A stretch of 58,178 nt of DNA. It comes from Pseudosporangium ferrugineum. Lineage in GTDB: Bacteria; Actinomycetota; Actinomycetes; Mycobacteriales; Micromonosporaceae. The DNA lies in NCBI RefSeq assembly GCF_003002065.1, contig NZ_PVZG01000028.1, forward strand, positions 1 through 58,178, given 5' to 3'. Under the pieces are notes generated by a model. It made no database searches and was not told the origin of the DNA. It was given only the letters and a program-made list of their open reading frames with translations. Positions within the stretch are counted from its first letter, which is position 1; every line of letters starts with the position of its first letter. Made by a program: the position numbers and the translations under genes. Of the stretch, positions 25,555 to 34,344 are shown one piece after another.

Positions 25555-27132
25555 CTACGCGACCGGGGCGGGCTCGGCGTCGGCGGTCGTCTCGGCGGGC
25601 CGCTCCGTGGGGCCCCGGAACAGGACGAACAGCAGGACGGCCGCCATGACGGCGGTGCCCGCCCACATGGCCTGTTGCCAGCCGTCGATGAAGGCCTGGT
25701 GGGCGGCGTCGACGACCTGCCGGCGGTGGATGCCGGCGTTGCCGGCCACGTCCAGGGCGTTCGCGACCCCTTCGCGGGCGGTGTCCGCGGTGTCCGCGGG
25801 TACGCCGGACAGGCCGTCGCCGATGGCGTTGCGGTAGCCGGCGGACAGCAGCGCGCCGAGCATGGCGACGCCGAGCGCGGTGCCGAGCTCGCGGGTGACG
25901 TCGTTGAGCGCCGAGGCGACGCCCTGCTTCTCGCGCGGCAGGGAGCTGGTGATGGCCTCGGTCGAGGGCGTCATGGCGAAGCCCATGCCGATGCCCATGG
26001 CGATCATGCCCGGGAGGATGGACAGGTAGCCGCCGTCGACGGAGAGCATCGAGGCCATCAGGACGAGGCCCAGCCCGCCCAGCGCGATACCGGTCGCCAT
26101 GGCGGCGCGGGCTCCGGTGCGGGCGGCCAGTTTGGGCGCGAGTCCGGAGGTCACCATCATCGCGAGGGCCATGGGCATCAGCGCCAGGGTGGACAGCAGG
26201 CCGGACCAGCCGAGTACGGCCTGGAAGAACGGGTAGAGGACCACGGCGATACCGGCCTGGACGCCGAAGACGACCAGCAGCGTGATCGATCCGCCGGCCA
26301 GGCCGCGGTCCCGGAAGAGCCGCACGTCGAGGAGCGAGGCCTCCCGGCGGCGCAGCTCCCACGCGACGAAGACGGCCAGGGCGGCGAGGCCGGTCACCAG
26401 GCTGATCACGGTGGCCGGGGCGCTCCAGCCGAGCGTCGGACCCTCGTGCAGCACGTAGATCAGGCTGACCACGGCCACGGAGGAGCTCAGGGCGCCGAAG
26501 GTGTCGAACCGGTGGCCGGAGTGCTCGCGGGAGTTCGGCACCGATCGCACGGTCATGGCCAGGGCCGCCGCGATGAGGACGACGGGCAGGACGAACAGCC
26601 AGCGCCAGGTGGCCACGTCGACCAGCAGGGCGGACAGGAACATGCCGAGGATCCCGCCGCCTCCGGCGACGCCGGTCCAGATGCCGATGGCCTTGCCGCG
26701 CTCGTCCTTCGGGAAGGTGGAGGTGATCACGGCCAGCGTGATCGGCATGATCATCGCGGCACCGACGCCGCTGAGCGCCCGCGCGGCCACCATGGTCCCG
26801 GAGTTCGGGGCCAGGGCCGCCGCGACGCTGGCGATGCCGAAGACGACGAGTCCCGCGATCAGCATGGGCTTGCGGCCCAGGCGGTCGCCGAGCGCGCCGA
26901 GCGGCAGCAGCAGCGCGGCCAGGGTGAGGGTGTAGATGTTGATCATCCACAGGACCGTGGTCTGCGAGGCGCCGAACTCGACCGCGAGGTGGGTCTGGGC
27001 GACGTTCAGCCCCGACACCGAGGCGATCACGGCCATCAGCGCGACGCAGACGGCGATCAGGATCGCGCGCAGGTGCCGGGCGTCGGGCGGGCGTACGTCC
27101 GGACTCGCCGCCGGGACCGGGTAGGAAGTCAT
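25555..27132 (-). CDS. MFS multidrug transporter, DHA2 (EmrB/QacA) type
   Basis: The 525 residues with about 14 predicted membrane helices match the DHA2 drug:H+ antiporter group. The first helix (LRAILIAVCVALMAVIASVS) is followed by LPLGALGDRLGRKPMLIAGL (motif A, G-x-L-a-D-r-x-G-r-k). Helix 5 has the antiporter-type Gly/Pro pattern (GVAGGGGILGMFLSAL). The last loop (about 440-485) is long, then a helix runs to the Pro/Ala-rich end. GAGAGG precedes the ATG. It follows the FAD oxidoreductase by 86 bp, which include an imperfect hairpin (27161-27193). Efflux of the oxidoreductase product or of its inducer is a reasonable inference. Confidence 0.9.
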   Translation of the reverse strand: MTSYPVPAASPDVRPPDARHLRAILIAVCVALMAVIASVSGLNVAQTHLAVEFGASQTTVLWMINIYTLTLAALLLPLGALGDRLGRKPMLIAGLVVFGIASVAAALAPNSGTMVAARALSGVGAAMIMPITLAVITSTFPKDERGKAIGIWTGVAGGGGILGMFLSALLVDVATWRWLFVLPVVLIAAALAMTVRSVPNSREHSGHRFDTFGALSSSVAVVSLIYVLHEGPTLGWSAPATVISLVTGLAALAVFVAWELRRREASLLDVRLFRDRGLAGGSITLLVVFGVQAGIAVVLYPFFQAVLGWSGLLSTLALMPMALAMMVTSGLAPKLAARTGARAAMATGIALGGLGLVLMASMLSVDGGYLSILPGMIAMGIGMGFAMTPSTEAITSSLPREKQGVASALNDVTRELGTALGVAMLGALLSAGYRNAIGDGLSGVPADTADTAREGVANALDVAGNAGIHRRQVVDAAHQAFIDGWQQAMWAGTAVMAAVLLFVLFRGPTERPAETTADAEPAPVA

Positions 27133-27218
27133 GGGTGCCTCTCTCGTACGGGCGTGGCTGACCGGCGCCGCCTCTCGGGCGGCGCGAGCCGGTGGATGGG
27201 GAAGGTGGGGAAGGGTGG

Positions 27219-28220
27219 CTAGGCCGGCGTGGCGTGCCGGATCGTCGCGACGGCCGCGTCGGTGTCGGCGGTCGCCAGCGCGGCGTTGATGTGGGCGCCG
27301 GAGAGGGCGCCGGCGGCTGCCGCGGCGCCGACCTGGGCGGTGAGATCGGTGGCGTTGCCCGCCACCCAGACACCGGGCACCTCGGTGGCTCCGGCGATGC
27401 CCGAGGCGAACCGGCGGGCGCCGGGCAGGTCCTCCATCGGCAGGCCGAGACCGTCGAGGCCCTCGGTGCGGGCCTGCATCGCGGTCGCGACGGCGAGGAT
27501 CCGGCGTGCGATCACGGTGCCGTCGGTCAGGCGTACGCCGGCGAGGGCACCGTCCGCATCATCGACGACCCGTTCCACCGGGGTGTCGATGACGCGGATG
27601 GCGCGCGCGGTGAACCGCAGGCGGGTGTCGTCGTCCAGGTCGGTGCCGCGGGTGAAGTAGACGAGGTCTCCGGTCAGCTGGCGGAACAGCAGGGCGTGAT
27701 GCACCGAGGACGGGCCGGTCGCGAGGACGCCGATGGGCTGATCGCGCACCTCCCAGCCGTGGCAGTAGGGGCAGTGGACGACACTGCCGCCCCAGTGGTC
27801 GCTCAGTCCGGGAACGCCGGGAAGGACGTCGCGCAGGCCGGTGGCGACCAGCACCCGGCGCGCGGTGACCGTGCGGGCGTCGGCGAGCGTCACCACGAAG
27901 CGCAGGTCCCCGCCGGGGGACGGCGCTGCGGGGTGGGCGGCGACGACCCGGCCGCGCACGACGAGGCCGCCGTAGGAGCGGACTTGGCGCCGCGCCGTCT
28001 CGAGCAGCTCGAGCGGGGGAGTCCCGTCGAGCCCGATGAAGCCGTGCATGGCCTCCGCGGGGGCGTTGCGCGGGTCGCCGCCGTCGAGGACGACGACCGT
28101 CCGCCGGGACCGGGCGAGCATCAGCGCACCGTTGAGCCCGGCGGCACCGCCGCCGATCACCACGACATCGACGGTCGCGCCCGGTACGGCGTCACGGCGG
28201 TAAGCGGCAATCTCGGACAT
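27219..28220 (-). CDS. NAD(P)/FAD-dependent oxidoreductase, thioredoxin-reductase-like
   Basis: The protein has 333 residues. The FAD site is VVVIGGGAAGLNGALMLAR. The redox-region motif VHCPYCHGWEVRDQPIGVL (Cys-x-x-Cys) matches low-molecular-weight TrxB-like flavoproteins rather than true thioredoxin reductase, which has CATC. It ends with the FAD motif GVWVAGNATDLTAQVGAAAAAG. Similar proteins include dithiol oxidases for disulfide-containing natural products, so a self-resistance role with the downstream efflux pump is possible. The gene is divergent from an XRE/cupin regulator 47 bp away and heads a four-gene operon. Confidence 0.87.
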   Translation of the reverse strand: MSEIAAYRRDAVPGATVDVVVIGGGAAGLNGALMLARSRRTVVVLDGGDPRNAPAEAMHGFIGLDGTPPLELLETARRQVRSYGGLVVRGRVVAAHPAAPSPGGDLRFVVTLADARTVTARRVLVATGLRDVLPGVPGLSDHWGGSVVHCPYCHGWEVRDQPIGVLATGPSSVHHALLFRQLTGDLVYFTRGTDLDDDTRLRFTARAIRVIDTPVERVVDDADGALAGVRLTDGTVIARRILAVATAMQARTEGLDGLGLPMEDLPGARRFASGIAGATEVPGVWVAGNATDLTAQVGAAAAAGALSGAHINAALATADTDAAVATIRHATPA

Positions 28221-28254
28221 GTGCCGAGTGAAGCAGCATTATGCGCTCGGGACA

Positions 28255-28260
28255 TACAAT
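28255..28260 (+). promoter_or_regulatory. TACAAT -10 box giving a leaderless XRE regulator mRNA
   Basis: TACAAT ends at 28260 and is followed by 7 nt and ATG 28268. The 47-bp divergent gap also holds CCGAG...CTCGG half-sites (28224-28228 and 28246-28250), a possible operator between the two starts. No SD precedes ATG 28268. Confidence 0.55.
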
Positions 28261-28267
28261 CTTGCTC

Positions 28268-28867
28268 ATGACGCAAGCAGAAGGCGGCCTGGACAGCCTC
28301 GTACGCAAACGTATCCGTGCGCTGAGGGTCGCCCAGGGCCTCTCGCTGGAAGATCTCGCCGCCCGGACCCGCTTCAGCCAGTCGTCGCTGAGCCGCATCG
28401 AGAACGGGCAGCGCCGCCTCGCCCTCGATCAGCTCGTCGTTCTCGCCAAGGCCCTGGACACCACCCTGGATCAGCTCGTGGAGACCGCCTCCGACGACGT
28501 GATCACCAGTCCCGCCATCGACGGCGCCCACGGCCTGATGCGCTGGGCCCTGAAGTCGGATCCCGGCATGAGCGTGATCCGCCAGCGGATGACCGAGCCA
28601 CCACCGGACAACCCGGCCCGGCTGCGCGCCCACCCGGGCCGGGAATGGCTCGTCGTGCTGTCCGGCGCCGCGATCCTCCTGCTGGGCCACCGTCGCCTCA
28701 GAATCGAGACGAACCAGGCCGCGGAATTCCCCACCATGATCCCGCACGCCATCGGCACCGCGGGCGGCCCCTGCGAGATCATGGGCATCTTCGACCGCGA
28801 CGCCCGCCGCGGCCACCAGCGGTCCGACGACAAGAAGTGCGACGGCCCGAGCATCGCCTGCGATTAG
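28268..28867 (+). CDS. XRE-family regulator with C-terminal cupin domain
   Basis: From ATG 28268 the protein has 199 residues. The XRE helix-turn-helix is at about 10-65 (VRKRIRALRVAQGLSLEDLA; SQSSLSRIENGQRRLALDQL). A cupin-like sensor domain follows (HPGREWLVVLSGAAILLLGH; IPHAIGTAGGPCEIMGIF). This layout is common in repressors of detoxification or efflux operons and fits control of the divergent oxidoreductase-MFS operon. An ATG nine codons earlier (28241) would overlap the promoter, so the later start is preferred. The tail DDKKCDGPSIACD has two cysteines, which might be redox-sensitive. Confidence 0.88.
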   Translation: MTQAEGGLDSLVRKRIRALRVAQGLSLEDLAARTRFSQSSLSRIENGQRRLALDQLVVLAKALDTTLDQLVETASDDVITSPAIDGAHGLMRWALKSDPGMSVIRQRMTEPPPDNPARLRAHPGREWLVVLSGAAILLLGHRRLRIETNQAAEFPTMIPHAIGTAGGPCEIMGIFDRDARRGHQRSDDKKCDGPSIACD

Positions 28868-28896
28868 CCCGGAGCCCGGAGCCCGTGCCGTCGGGC

Positions 28897-28964
28897 GGCG
28901 GCCGGGCACCCACGGCGGCCGGGCACCCACGGCGGCCGGGCACCCACGGCGGCCGGGCACCCAC
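28897..28964. repeat. Four perfect tandem copies of a 17-base unit
   Basis: GGCGGCCGGGCACCCAC is repeated four times without mismatch or spacer (28897, 28914, 28931, 28948). It lies in the gap between two convergent genes. Each copy is complementary to the single downstream GGTGCCCGGCCGC, so each could supply the left arm of the terminator hairpin. Perfect identity suggests recent slippage or copy-number variation. Confidence 0.9.
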
Positions 28965-28978
28965 CGGTGCCCGGCCGC
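28949..28978. terminator. Hairpin terminator sharing sequence with the tandem repeat
   Basis: GCGGCCGGGCACC (28949-28961), loop CACC, GGTGCCCGGCCGC (28966-28978): a perfect 13-bp stem. It ends 6 bp before the stop of the minus-strand GH5 gene and about 80 bp after the XRE stop, so it can serve both. It has no U-tract. Confidence 0.75.
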
Positions 28979-28984
28979 GCGTCG

Positions 28985-30808
28985 TCAGCTGCTGGAGCCG
29001 GAGCGGATCCGGTCCCGGATGAAGGCGCCGGACTCGGTCAGCACCCCGTCCCCGGCGAAGTCGGTGCCGCGGCAGGTGCCCTGCCGGAACGCCGAGTTCG
29101 TCTCGCGGCCGTCGGAGAAGCTCCACATCGCGTACCCGATCTTGTTGGCCTTGAGCAGGTCGAGCCACTCGGTGGCGCTGGCCAGATCGTTGGCGCCGTC
29201 GCCGGTGAACGTCTGGGTGCCGAACTCCGAGACGAACAGCGGCAGGCTCCGGGCCGCCCGGGCCACCACCGCACGCCGGTCCGCGCCGTGCGAGGCGGCG
29301 TAGAAGTGGAACGTGTACATGACGTTCTCGAAGTCGACCGGGTCCTCGAGGATCTCGGTCTCGTCGGCGCCGTCGGTCAGCCCCAGCGACGAGAAGCCGC
29401 GGGTGCCGACCAGCACCACGCTGTCCGGTGCGTTGCCGCGGATCACCGGGATGACCTCGTCGGCGTACGTCTTGATGTTGTCCCAGCTGGTGCCGTTGGG
29501 CTCGTTGGCGATCTCGTAGATCACGTTGTCCTGGTCCGCGTGTTCCGCGGTCACGTCCTCGAAGAAGGTCTTCGCCCGGTCCAGGTTGAACAGCGGGTCG
29601 CCGGGCGTGAGGATGTGGAAGTCGACGATCACGTAGAGCCCCAGCTCGGTGGCGTCGTCGACGAGCCCGTTCACCTTGGCGGTGAAGCCGGCCGGGTCGG
29701 TCTCCAGACCCCCTTCCTGTACGTACATGGACAGCCGGATGAAGTCGGCCTTCCAGTCGTTGCGCAGCGCGTCCAGCGAGCCGGCGTTGACGCAGTCCGG
29801 GAAGAACTGCAAGCCGTGGCTGCTCATGCCGCGCAGCTGGATCGCCGTGCCGGCCTCGTTGCACAGCTTGACGCCGCAGACGCTGAGCTTGCCGTTGACC
29901 GCCACCGGCGATCCGGCGGGCGCGTCACCGGCGTCCGGGGCGTCCGGGGCCTCCGGCGCCTGCGATGGCTCCGGGGCGGCCGTGGTCGCCTCCGGTTCGG
30001 GTGCCGCACCGCCACCCTGATTCAGCGTGCAGGTCTGGAGTTCCTCGGCGTTGAGGTCGGGCTTGGCGGCGTTGCGGCCGATCGCGGTCTCGATGCGGTT
30101 GATGGTGGCGAACCGCTTGCTGGCCAGGGGGCCGAGGATGGCGTTCTGGATGAAGTTGGGGCCGCCCTGGCCGACGGTGTCGCGGATGCGCTGGTCGGCC
30201 TCGGCGATCTGGGTGTCGAGAAGTTCCAGGTTGCGGTCGACGTCGGCCTTCTGCTGTGCCGGCACGGGCACCGGGATGGTCACGTCGGGACAGCTGACGG
30301 TCGGCAGGCCGCCGGCGTCGCCGTTGCCGCCCGCGTCACCCGCGTCGCCCTCGGGCAGCTCCGTGTCCTGCTGCGGTGACGAGCCACCGCCCTTGTTCAA
30401 GCCGCACGTCTGTAGTTTCTCGGCGTTGAGGTCGGGCTTGGCGGCGTTGCGGCCGATCGCGGTCTCGATGCGGTTGATGGTGGCGAACCGCTTGCTGGCG
30501 AGCGGGCCGAGGATGGCGTTCTGGATGAAGTTGGCGCCGCCCTGGCCCACGGTGTCCCGGATCCGCTGGTTGGCCTCGGCGATCTGCGTGTTCAGCAGCT
30601 CCAGGTTGCGCCGCACGTCGGCGGCCTGCTGGGCGGGCACCGCGACCGGGATCGCCACGTTGGGGCAGTTGACGGTCGGCAGGGCGTCCTCGGACGCCGA
30701 CGCGACGCCGAGGCCGACCCCGACGACGGCCACCGCCGTGCCCGCGACCACGCCGATCTTCCAGCGCGGCGCCCTGAGGCGGGATGTTCTGAATCGCGAT
30801 CTGTCCAT
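28985..30808 (-). CDS. Secreted glycoside hydrolase family 5 (cellulase-like) with duplicated N-terminal domain
   Basis: ATG 30808 gives 607 residues. A membrane-spanning or signal segment (VVAGTAVAVVGVGLGVASAS, about 20-39) is followed by two near-identical domains of about 93 residues (43-135 and 168-260), each from LPTV(N/S)CP to LQTC with QRIRDTVGQGG and KRFATINRIETAIGRNAAKP. An Ala/Pro/Glu linker follows (about 268-300), then the GH5 barrel from 305: IRLSMYV, VDFHIL, YEIANEPNG (acid/base Glu436), YTFHFY and LFVSEFGT (nucleophile Glu528). It should hydrolyse beta-1,4-glucan or mannan outside the cell. I do not recognise the duplicated domain. The frame is open further upstream, but the ATG immediately before the basic/hydrophobic segment is the best start. 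Confidence 0.88.
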   Translation of the reverse strand: MDRSRFRTSRLRAPRWKIGVVAGTAVAVVGVGLGVASASEDALPTVNCPNVAIPVAVPAQQAADVRRNLELLNTQIAEANQRIRDTVGQGGANFIQNAILGPLASKRFATINRIETAIGRNAAKPDLNAEKLQTCGLNKGGGSSPQQDTELPEGDAGDAGGNGDAGGLPTVSCPDVTIPVPVPAQQKADVDRNLELLDTQIAEADQRIRDTVGQGGPNFIQNAILGPLASKRFATINRIETAIGRNAAKPDLNAEELQTCTLNQGGGAAPEPEATTAAPEPSQAPEAPDAPDAGDAPAGSPVAVNGKLSVCGVKLCNEAGTAIQLRGMSSHGLQFFPDCVNAGSLDALRNDWKADFIRLSMYVQEGGLETDPAGFTAKVNGLVDDATELGLYVIVDFHILTPGDPLFNLDRAKTFFEDVTAEHADQDNVIYEIANEPNGTSWDNIKTYADEVIPVIRGNAPDSVVLVGTRGFSSLGLTDGADETEILEDPVDFENVMYTFHFYAASHGADRRAVVARAARSLPLFVSEFGTQTFTGDGANDLASATEWLDLLKANKIGYAMWSFSDGRETNSAFRQGTCRGTDFAGDGVLTESGAFIRDRIRSGSSS

Positions 30809-30901
30809 GGGAACCCGCGCCTTCCGAGTCGGCACACCGATTTCGCTCTGCCGTCCCGTACGGGAGCGCTCCCATCCCCGGATCAACGCTTAAGGCGGAT
30901 T

Positions 30902-31503
30902 TCATCCGCGTCGCGGCCGGACCGAGAGGATCTGGCCGATGACGGCCGTGGCGATCTCGGCCGGCGTCCGGGCGCCGAGGTCCAGCCCGGCCGGGGCGTG
31001 GACGGTGCCGGGCCGCGGCCGGTCGCCGAGGGCCTCGGCCAGCAGGCTGTTCACCCGGGCATGCGAGCCGATCAGGCCGACATAGAACGGCGTCGCGGGC
31101 CGGTCCGCAGGCCGGGCCGGCGGGTGGTACGGGCGGCGGCCAGCGCGGCCAGGCTCAGGTCGGCGGCCAGCGGGCCGCGCGGCTCCACCAGGACGTCGAT
31201 GATCCCCGCGCAGCCGCTGCCGTAGCCCATCACGACGTCGCCGGGATCGGTGGTGTCGAAGCGCAGGATCCGCGGCTCGCCGCTGCGGGACACGGCCAGG
31301 GCCTCGTCGACGACGTCGGCCTCCAGGCAACCGCCGCTGACCCCGCCGACCGTGGAGCCGTCGGGCAGCACGAGCATCCGCGAGCCCGCCCGGCGGTAGG
31401 CGCTGCCGGTCACGGCGAGCACCGTCGCCAGCGCCCCGCCGCTCTCGGCCGCCGCCGCGGCCAGGATCGCCTCGTCCTCCCCGATCGCCGGCGGGGCGGT
31501 CAC
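30902..31503 (-). pseudogene. XdhC-family molybdenum cofactor insertion protein, internally deleted and frameshifted
   Basis: GTG 31503 overlaps the Mo-subunit stop. The first part (ATVLAVTGSAYRRAGSRML; GGVSGGCLEADVVDEAL; MGYGSGCAGIIDVLVEP) is a normal XdhC N-terminal domain. After AALAAARTTRRP (near 31100-31130) the frame is lost. The other frame picks up only the very end of the Rossmann domain: PFYVGLIGSHARVNSLLAEA, then HAPAGLDLGARTPAEIATAV. About 120-150 residues expected in between, with the nucleotide-binding core, are absent. The total length of 602 bases is not a multiple of three. XdhC proteins deliver sulfurated Mo cofactor to xanthine-dehydrogenase-type enzymes, so its loss would impair maturation of the enzyme encoded just upstream. 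Confidence 0.8.
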
Positions 31504-33734
31504 AGCAGCTTGTCCAGGGTGATCGGCAGGTCCCGTACGCGCACCCCGACTGCGTTGTAGACCCCGTTGGCGACCGCCGCGGCCACCCCGACGATGCCGA
31601 TCTCCCCGATGCCGTGGGCGCCCAGCGGCGTGCGGGGATCGGGGATGCCGGTCCAGATGACGTCGATGTCCCCCACGTCGGCGTGCACCGGGAGGTGGTA
31701 CTCGGACAGGCTCGGGTTCATGATCCGCCCGGTGCGGCCGTCGACCTGGGTCTCCTCCATGAGCGCCATGCCCAGGCCCATGATGATGCCGCCGCGGAAC
31801 TGCCCGGCGGCGGTGCGGGCGTTGAGGATCCGCCCGCAGTCGAAGGAGCCCACGATCCGGGGCACCCGGACCTCGCCGGTCACGTCGTTGACGCGTACCT
31901 CGGCGAAGACGGCCCCGTAGGAGTGGATCGACCAGGCGCCCATCTCCGCCGGCGGGGGAGCTGCCTGCTCCGCCCGCAGCTCGGTCAGCCCGGCGCGCGC
32001 CAGCAGGGCGTCGTACGGTTCCCAGGCGTCCGGGTCGTCCAGGCGGCACAGCCCGCCGTCCCGGGTGGCGACGGTGTCCGCCGTGCACCCGGCGAGCGGG
32101 GAGCCGGTGCCGGCGGCGGCCCCCGCGGCCAGCAGCCCGCCCACCAGCTCGCGATGGGCGGCGGCCACCGCGGCGGCGAGGGAGGCGGTCTGCTGGGAGC
32201 CGGCGGCCATGATGACGCCGGGCAGCGTGGAGTCGCCGTACGAGACGGACACCGCGGTCAGCGGCACCGCGAACCGTTCCGCGGTGATCTGGGCCAGGAC
32301 CGTGGCCGTGCCCATGCCCATCTCGTGCGCCGCGGCCTCCACGCCGACGCGGCCTCCCGGCTGCAGCACGAGGCGGGCGGCGCCGCCGGGGAAGCGCACG
32401 TACGGGTAGGTCGCGGCGGCCGTACCGGCGCCGACCCACCACTCTCCCTCGCGGCGGGCCCGGGGGACGGCGCTGCGGGCGGACCAGCCGAACCGTTCGG
32501 CACCGGCCCGGTACGCCTCGACCGCGTGCCGGGAGGAGAAGGGCCGCCCGGTCACCGGCTCGGTTTCGGGTTCGTTGCGGAGGCGCAGCTCCACCGGGTC
32601 GATGCCCAGCTCGTGGGCGAGTTCGTCGATCGCCGACTCCAGCGCGAAGCTGCCCGGCGCCTCCCCGGGCGCGCGCATGTAGAAGTTGGCGACGGTGTCC
32701 ATCAGGGCGCGGTCCACCTCCAGCCGGAAGCTGCCGGCCGCGTACAGCGCACCGGTCGCCGAGGTCACCGCCTCCGGCACCGCGTTGTGCTCGGTCATCG
32801 CCATCAGTCCGGTGTGGATGATCGCATCGAAGCGCCCGTCGGCCCGCGCGCCGATCGCCACCCGCTGCTCGGTCAGGGTCCGGCCGCCGACGAGCCGGTA
32901 GACGCCCTCGCGGCTCAGGGCCGCGCGTACCGGGCGCCGGGTCATCCGCGCCGCGGCGGCGGCCAGGATCAGGTACGACCACAGCCCCTTGCCGCCGAAC
33001 CCGCCGCCCACGAACGGGGCGGACACGCGTACCTGGTCCGGCCGCAGGCCGAACACCTCCGCGAGGGAGACGGCGACCTGGCTCACCAGTTGGGTGCAGT
33101 CGTGCACCACCAGGGTGTCACCGTCCCACACCACGGTCGCCGCGTGCGGTTCCATCGCGTTCTGGCTCTCCCGCGGGGTGGTGTACGTGTGGTCCACGCT
33201 GACCGCCGCAGCCGACAGGGCGGCGTCGGCGTCGCCGGACACGGTGGTCAGCGGCATCCCGTAGTTCGAGGCGCGGGCCGTGCCCCGGGCCTTGGCGGCG
33301 GACCAGGTCGTCACGGCGGGCTCGGCGGCGTAGCTCGGCGTGACCAGTTCGGCGGCCCGGTCCGCCCGCTCCTGGGTGTCGGCCAGCACGACCGCCACCG
33401 CCTGGCCGTTCCAGCGCACCCGGTCGTCCCGCATGACCGGCAGGTTGTCGCCCGAGGCTCCCATCGGGTGCAGCGCGAAGGCCGGCGGGGCGGCCATCGG
33501 CGGGGCGTTGCGGTGGGTCATCACCAGCGCCACGCCGGGGCTGTTCTCCGCGGCGGCGACGTCCAGCCCGGTGATGCGCCCCTTGGCGACGGTGCTGTGG
33601 ACGAAGGCCGCGTACAGCAGGCCCGGCATCGGCACCTCGGCGGCGAACCGGGCGGTGCCGGTGACCTTGACCCGGCCGTCCCGCCGCGGCACCGGGGCGC
33701 CCAGGACGTCCGGGCCGGTGGTGGGTGTGCTCAT
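31500..33734 (-). CDS. Molybdenum hydroxylase large (molybdopterin-binding) subunit, xanthine/aldehyde oxidoreductase type
   Basis: ATG 33734 gives 744 residues, normal for YagR/CoxL-like subunits. Motifs: DVLGAPVPRRDGRVKVTGTA at the start, PFVGGGFGGKGLW (Mo-cofactor Gly-rich loop, about 265), YMRAPGEAPGSFALESAIDE (about 365), GAGTAAATYPYVRFPGGAAR, ASGxQQT-like AAGSQQTASLAAA, and the catalytic Glu in LGAHGIGEIGIVG near the C-terminus. The start overlaps the FAD-subunit stop (ATGA) and the end overlaps xdhC (GTGA), so the operon is tightly coupled. The protein itself looks intact even though both flanking genes are damaged. Substrate class (aldehyde, purine or N-heterocycle) cannot be fixed from sequence. 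Confidence 0.88.
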   Translation of the reverse strand: MSTPTTGPDVLGAPVPRRDGRVKVTGTARFAAEVPMPGLLYAAFVHSTVAKGRITGLDVAAAENSPGVALVMTHRNAPPMAAPPAFALHPMGASGDNLPVMRDDRVRWNGQAVAVVLADTQERADRAAELVTPSYAAEPAVTTWSAAKARGTARASNYGMPLTTVSGDADAALSAAAVSVDHTYTTPRESQNAMEPHAATVVWDGDTLVVHDCTQLVSQVAVSLAEVFGLRPDQVRVSAPFVGGGFGGKGLWSYLILAAAAARMTRRPVRAALSREGVYRLVGGRTLTEQRVAIGARADGRFDAIIHTGLMAMTEHNAVPEAVTSATGALYAAGSFRLEVDRALMDTVANFYMRAPGEAPGSFALESAIDELAHELGIDPVELRLRNEPETEPVTGRPFSSRHAVEAYRAGAERFGWSARSAVPRARREGEWWVGAGTAAATYPYVRFPGGAARLVLQPGGRVGVEAAAHEMGMGTATVLAQITAERFAVPLTAVSVSYGDSTLPGVIMAAGSQQTASLAAAVAAAHRELVGGLLAAGAAAGTGSPLAGCTADTVATRDGGLCRLDDPDAWEPYDALLARAGLTELRAEQAAPPPAEMGAWSIHSYGAVFAEVRVNDVTGEVRVPRIVGSFDCGRILNARTAAGQFRGGIIMGLGMALMEETQVDGRTGRIMNPSLSEYHLPVHADVGDIDVIWTGIPDPRTPLGAHGIGEIGIVGVAAAVANGVYNAVGVRVRDLPITLDKLL

Positions 33735-34344
33735 GCCGCTGCTCCGCTCAGCTGGGCCAGCACCGCCGTTGCGGTACGGCGGGCGAGTTCGATCTTGAAG
33801 GCGTTGTCCCGCAGCGGCACCGCCGGCGCCAGCTCGGTCCGCAGGGCGTCGGAGAAGGCCGCGGTGGTCGCCGGCCCGCCGCGCAGCAACTCCTCGGCCC
33901 GCCGGGCCCGCCACGGCTTGTGCGCCACTCCGCCGAGCGCCAGCCGTACGCCGGCCACCCGCCCGTCCTGGACCCTCAGCGCCGCCGCCACGGAGACCAG
34001 GGCGAACGCGTAGCTGGCCCGGTCGCGCACCTTGCGGTAGGCCGAGGTCGCGGCGATCGGCAGCGCGGGCAGCTCCACCGCGGTGATCAGCTCGGCGGGG
34101 CGCAGCACGGTGTCGACGTCGGGCCGGTCACCGGGCAGCCGGTGCAGGTCGGTCACCGCGACCACCCGGTCCCCGCCGGGCCCGGACAGGTGCACGGTGG
34201 CGTCCAGCGCGGCCAGGGCCACGCCCATGTGCGCATCAGGTCCACGAGGTTGGTGCCCGCGCCCAGGTAGGTGGCGCCGGTGGCCGCACCCAGCCGGAGC
34301 GCCTCGGCGCGGTCGGCGGCGCGGTCGTAGGTGAAGGAGATCAT
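33731..34344 (-). pseudogene. Molybdenum hydroxylase FAD subunit with most of its FAD-binding domain deleted
   Basis: ATG 34344 overlaps the 2Fe-2S subunit stop and begins correctly (MISFTYDRAADRAEAL; YLGAGTNLVDLMR). At 34226-34236 the sequence jumps, with loss of frame, to the family's C-terminal part: MGVALAALDATVHLSG, DLHRLPGDRPDVDTVLRPAE, ELITAVELPALP and YRKVRDRASYAFALVSVAAAL. Relatives are about 330 residues; here only about 204 codons remain. The missing stretch of roughly 125 residues contains the second FAD-binding segment. The total length (614) is not a multiple of three. As read, the enzyme would have no FAD subunit. Confidence 0.82.

Noticed and set aside
28897..28964. Tandem 17-mers as a CRISPR array
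   Set aside because: There are no spacers between units and the unit is too short; it is a simple tandem repeat.
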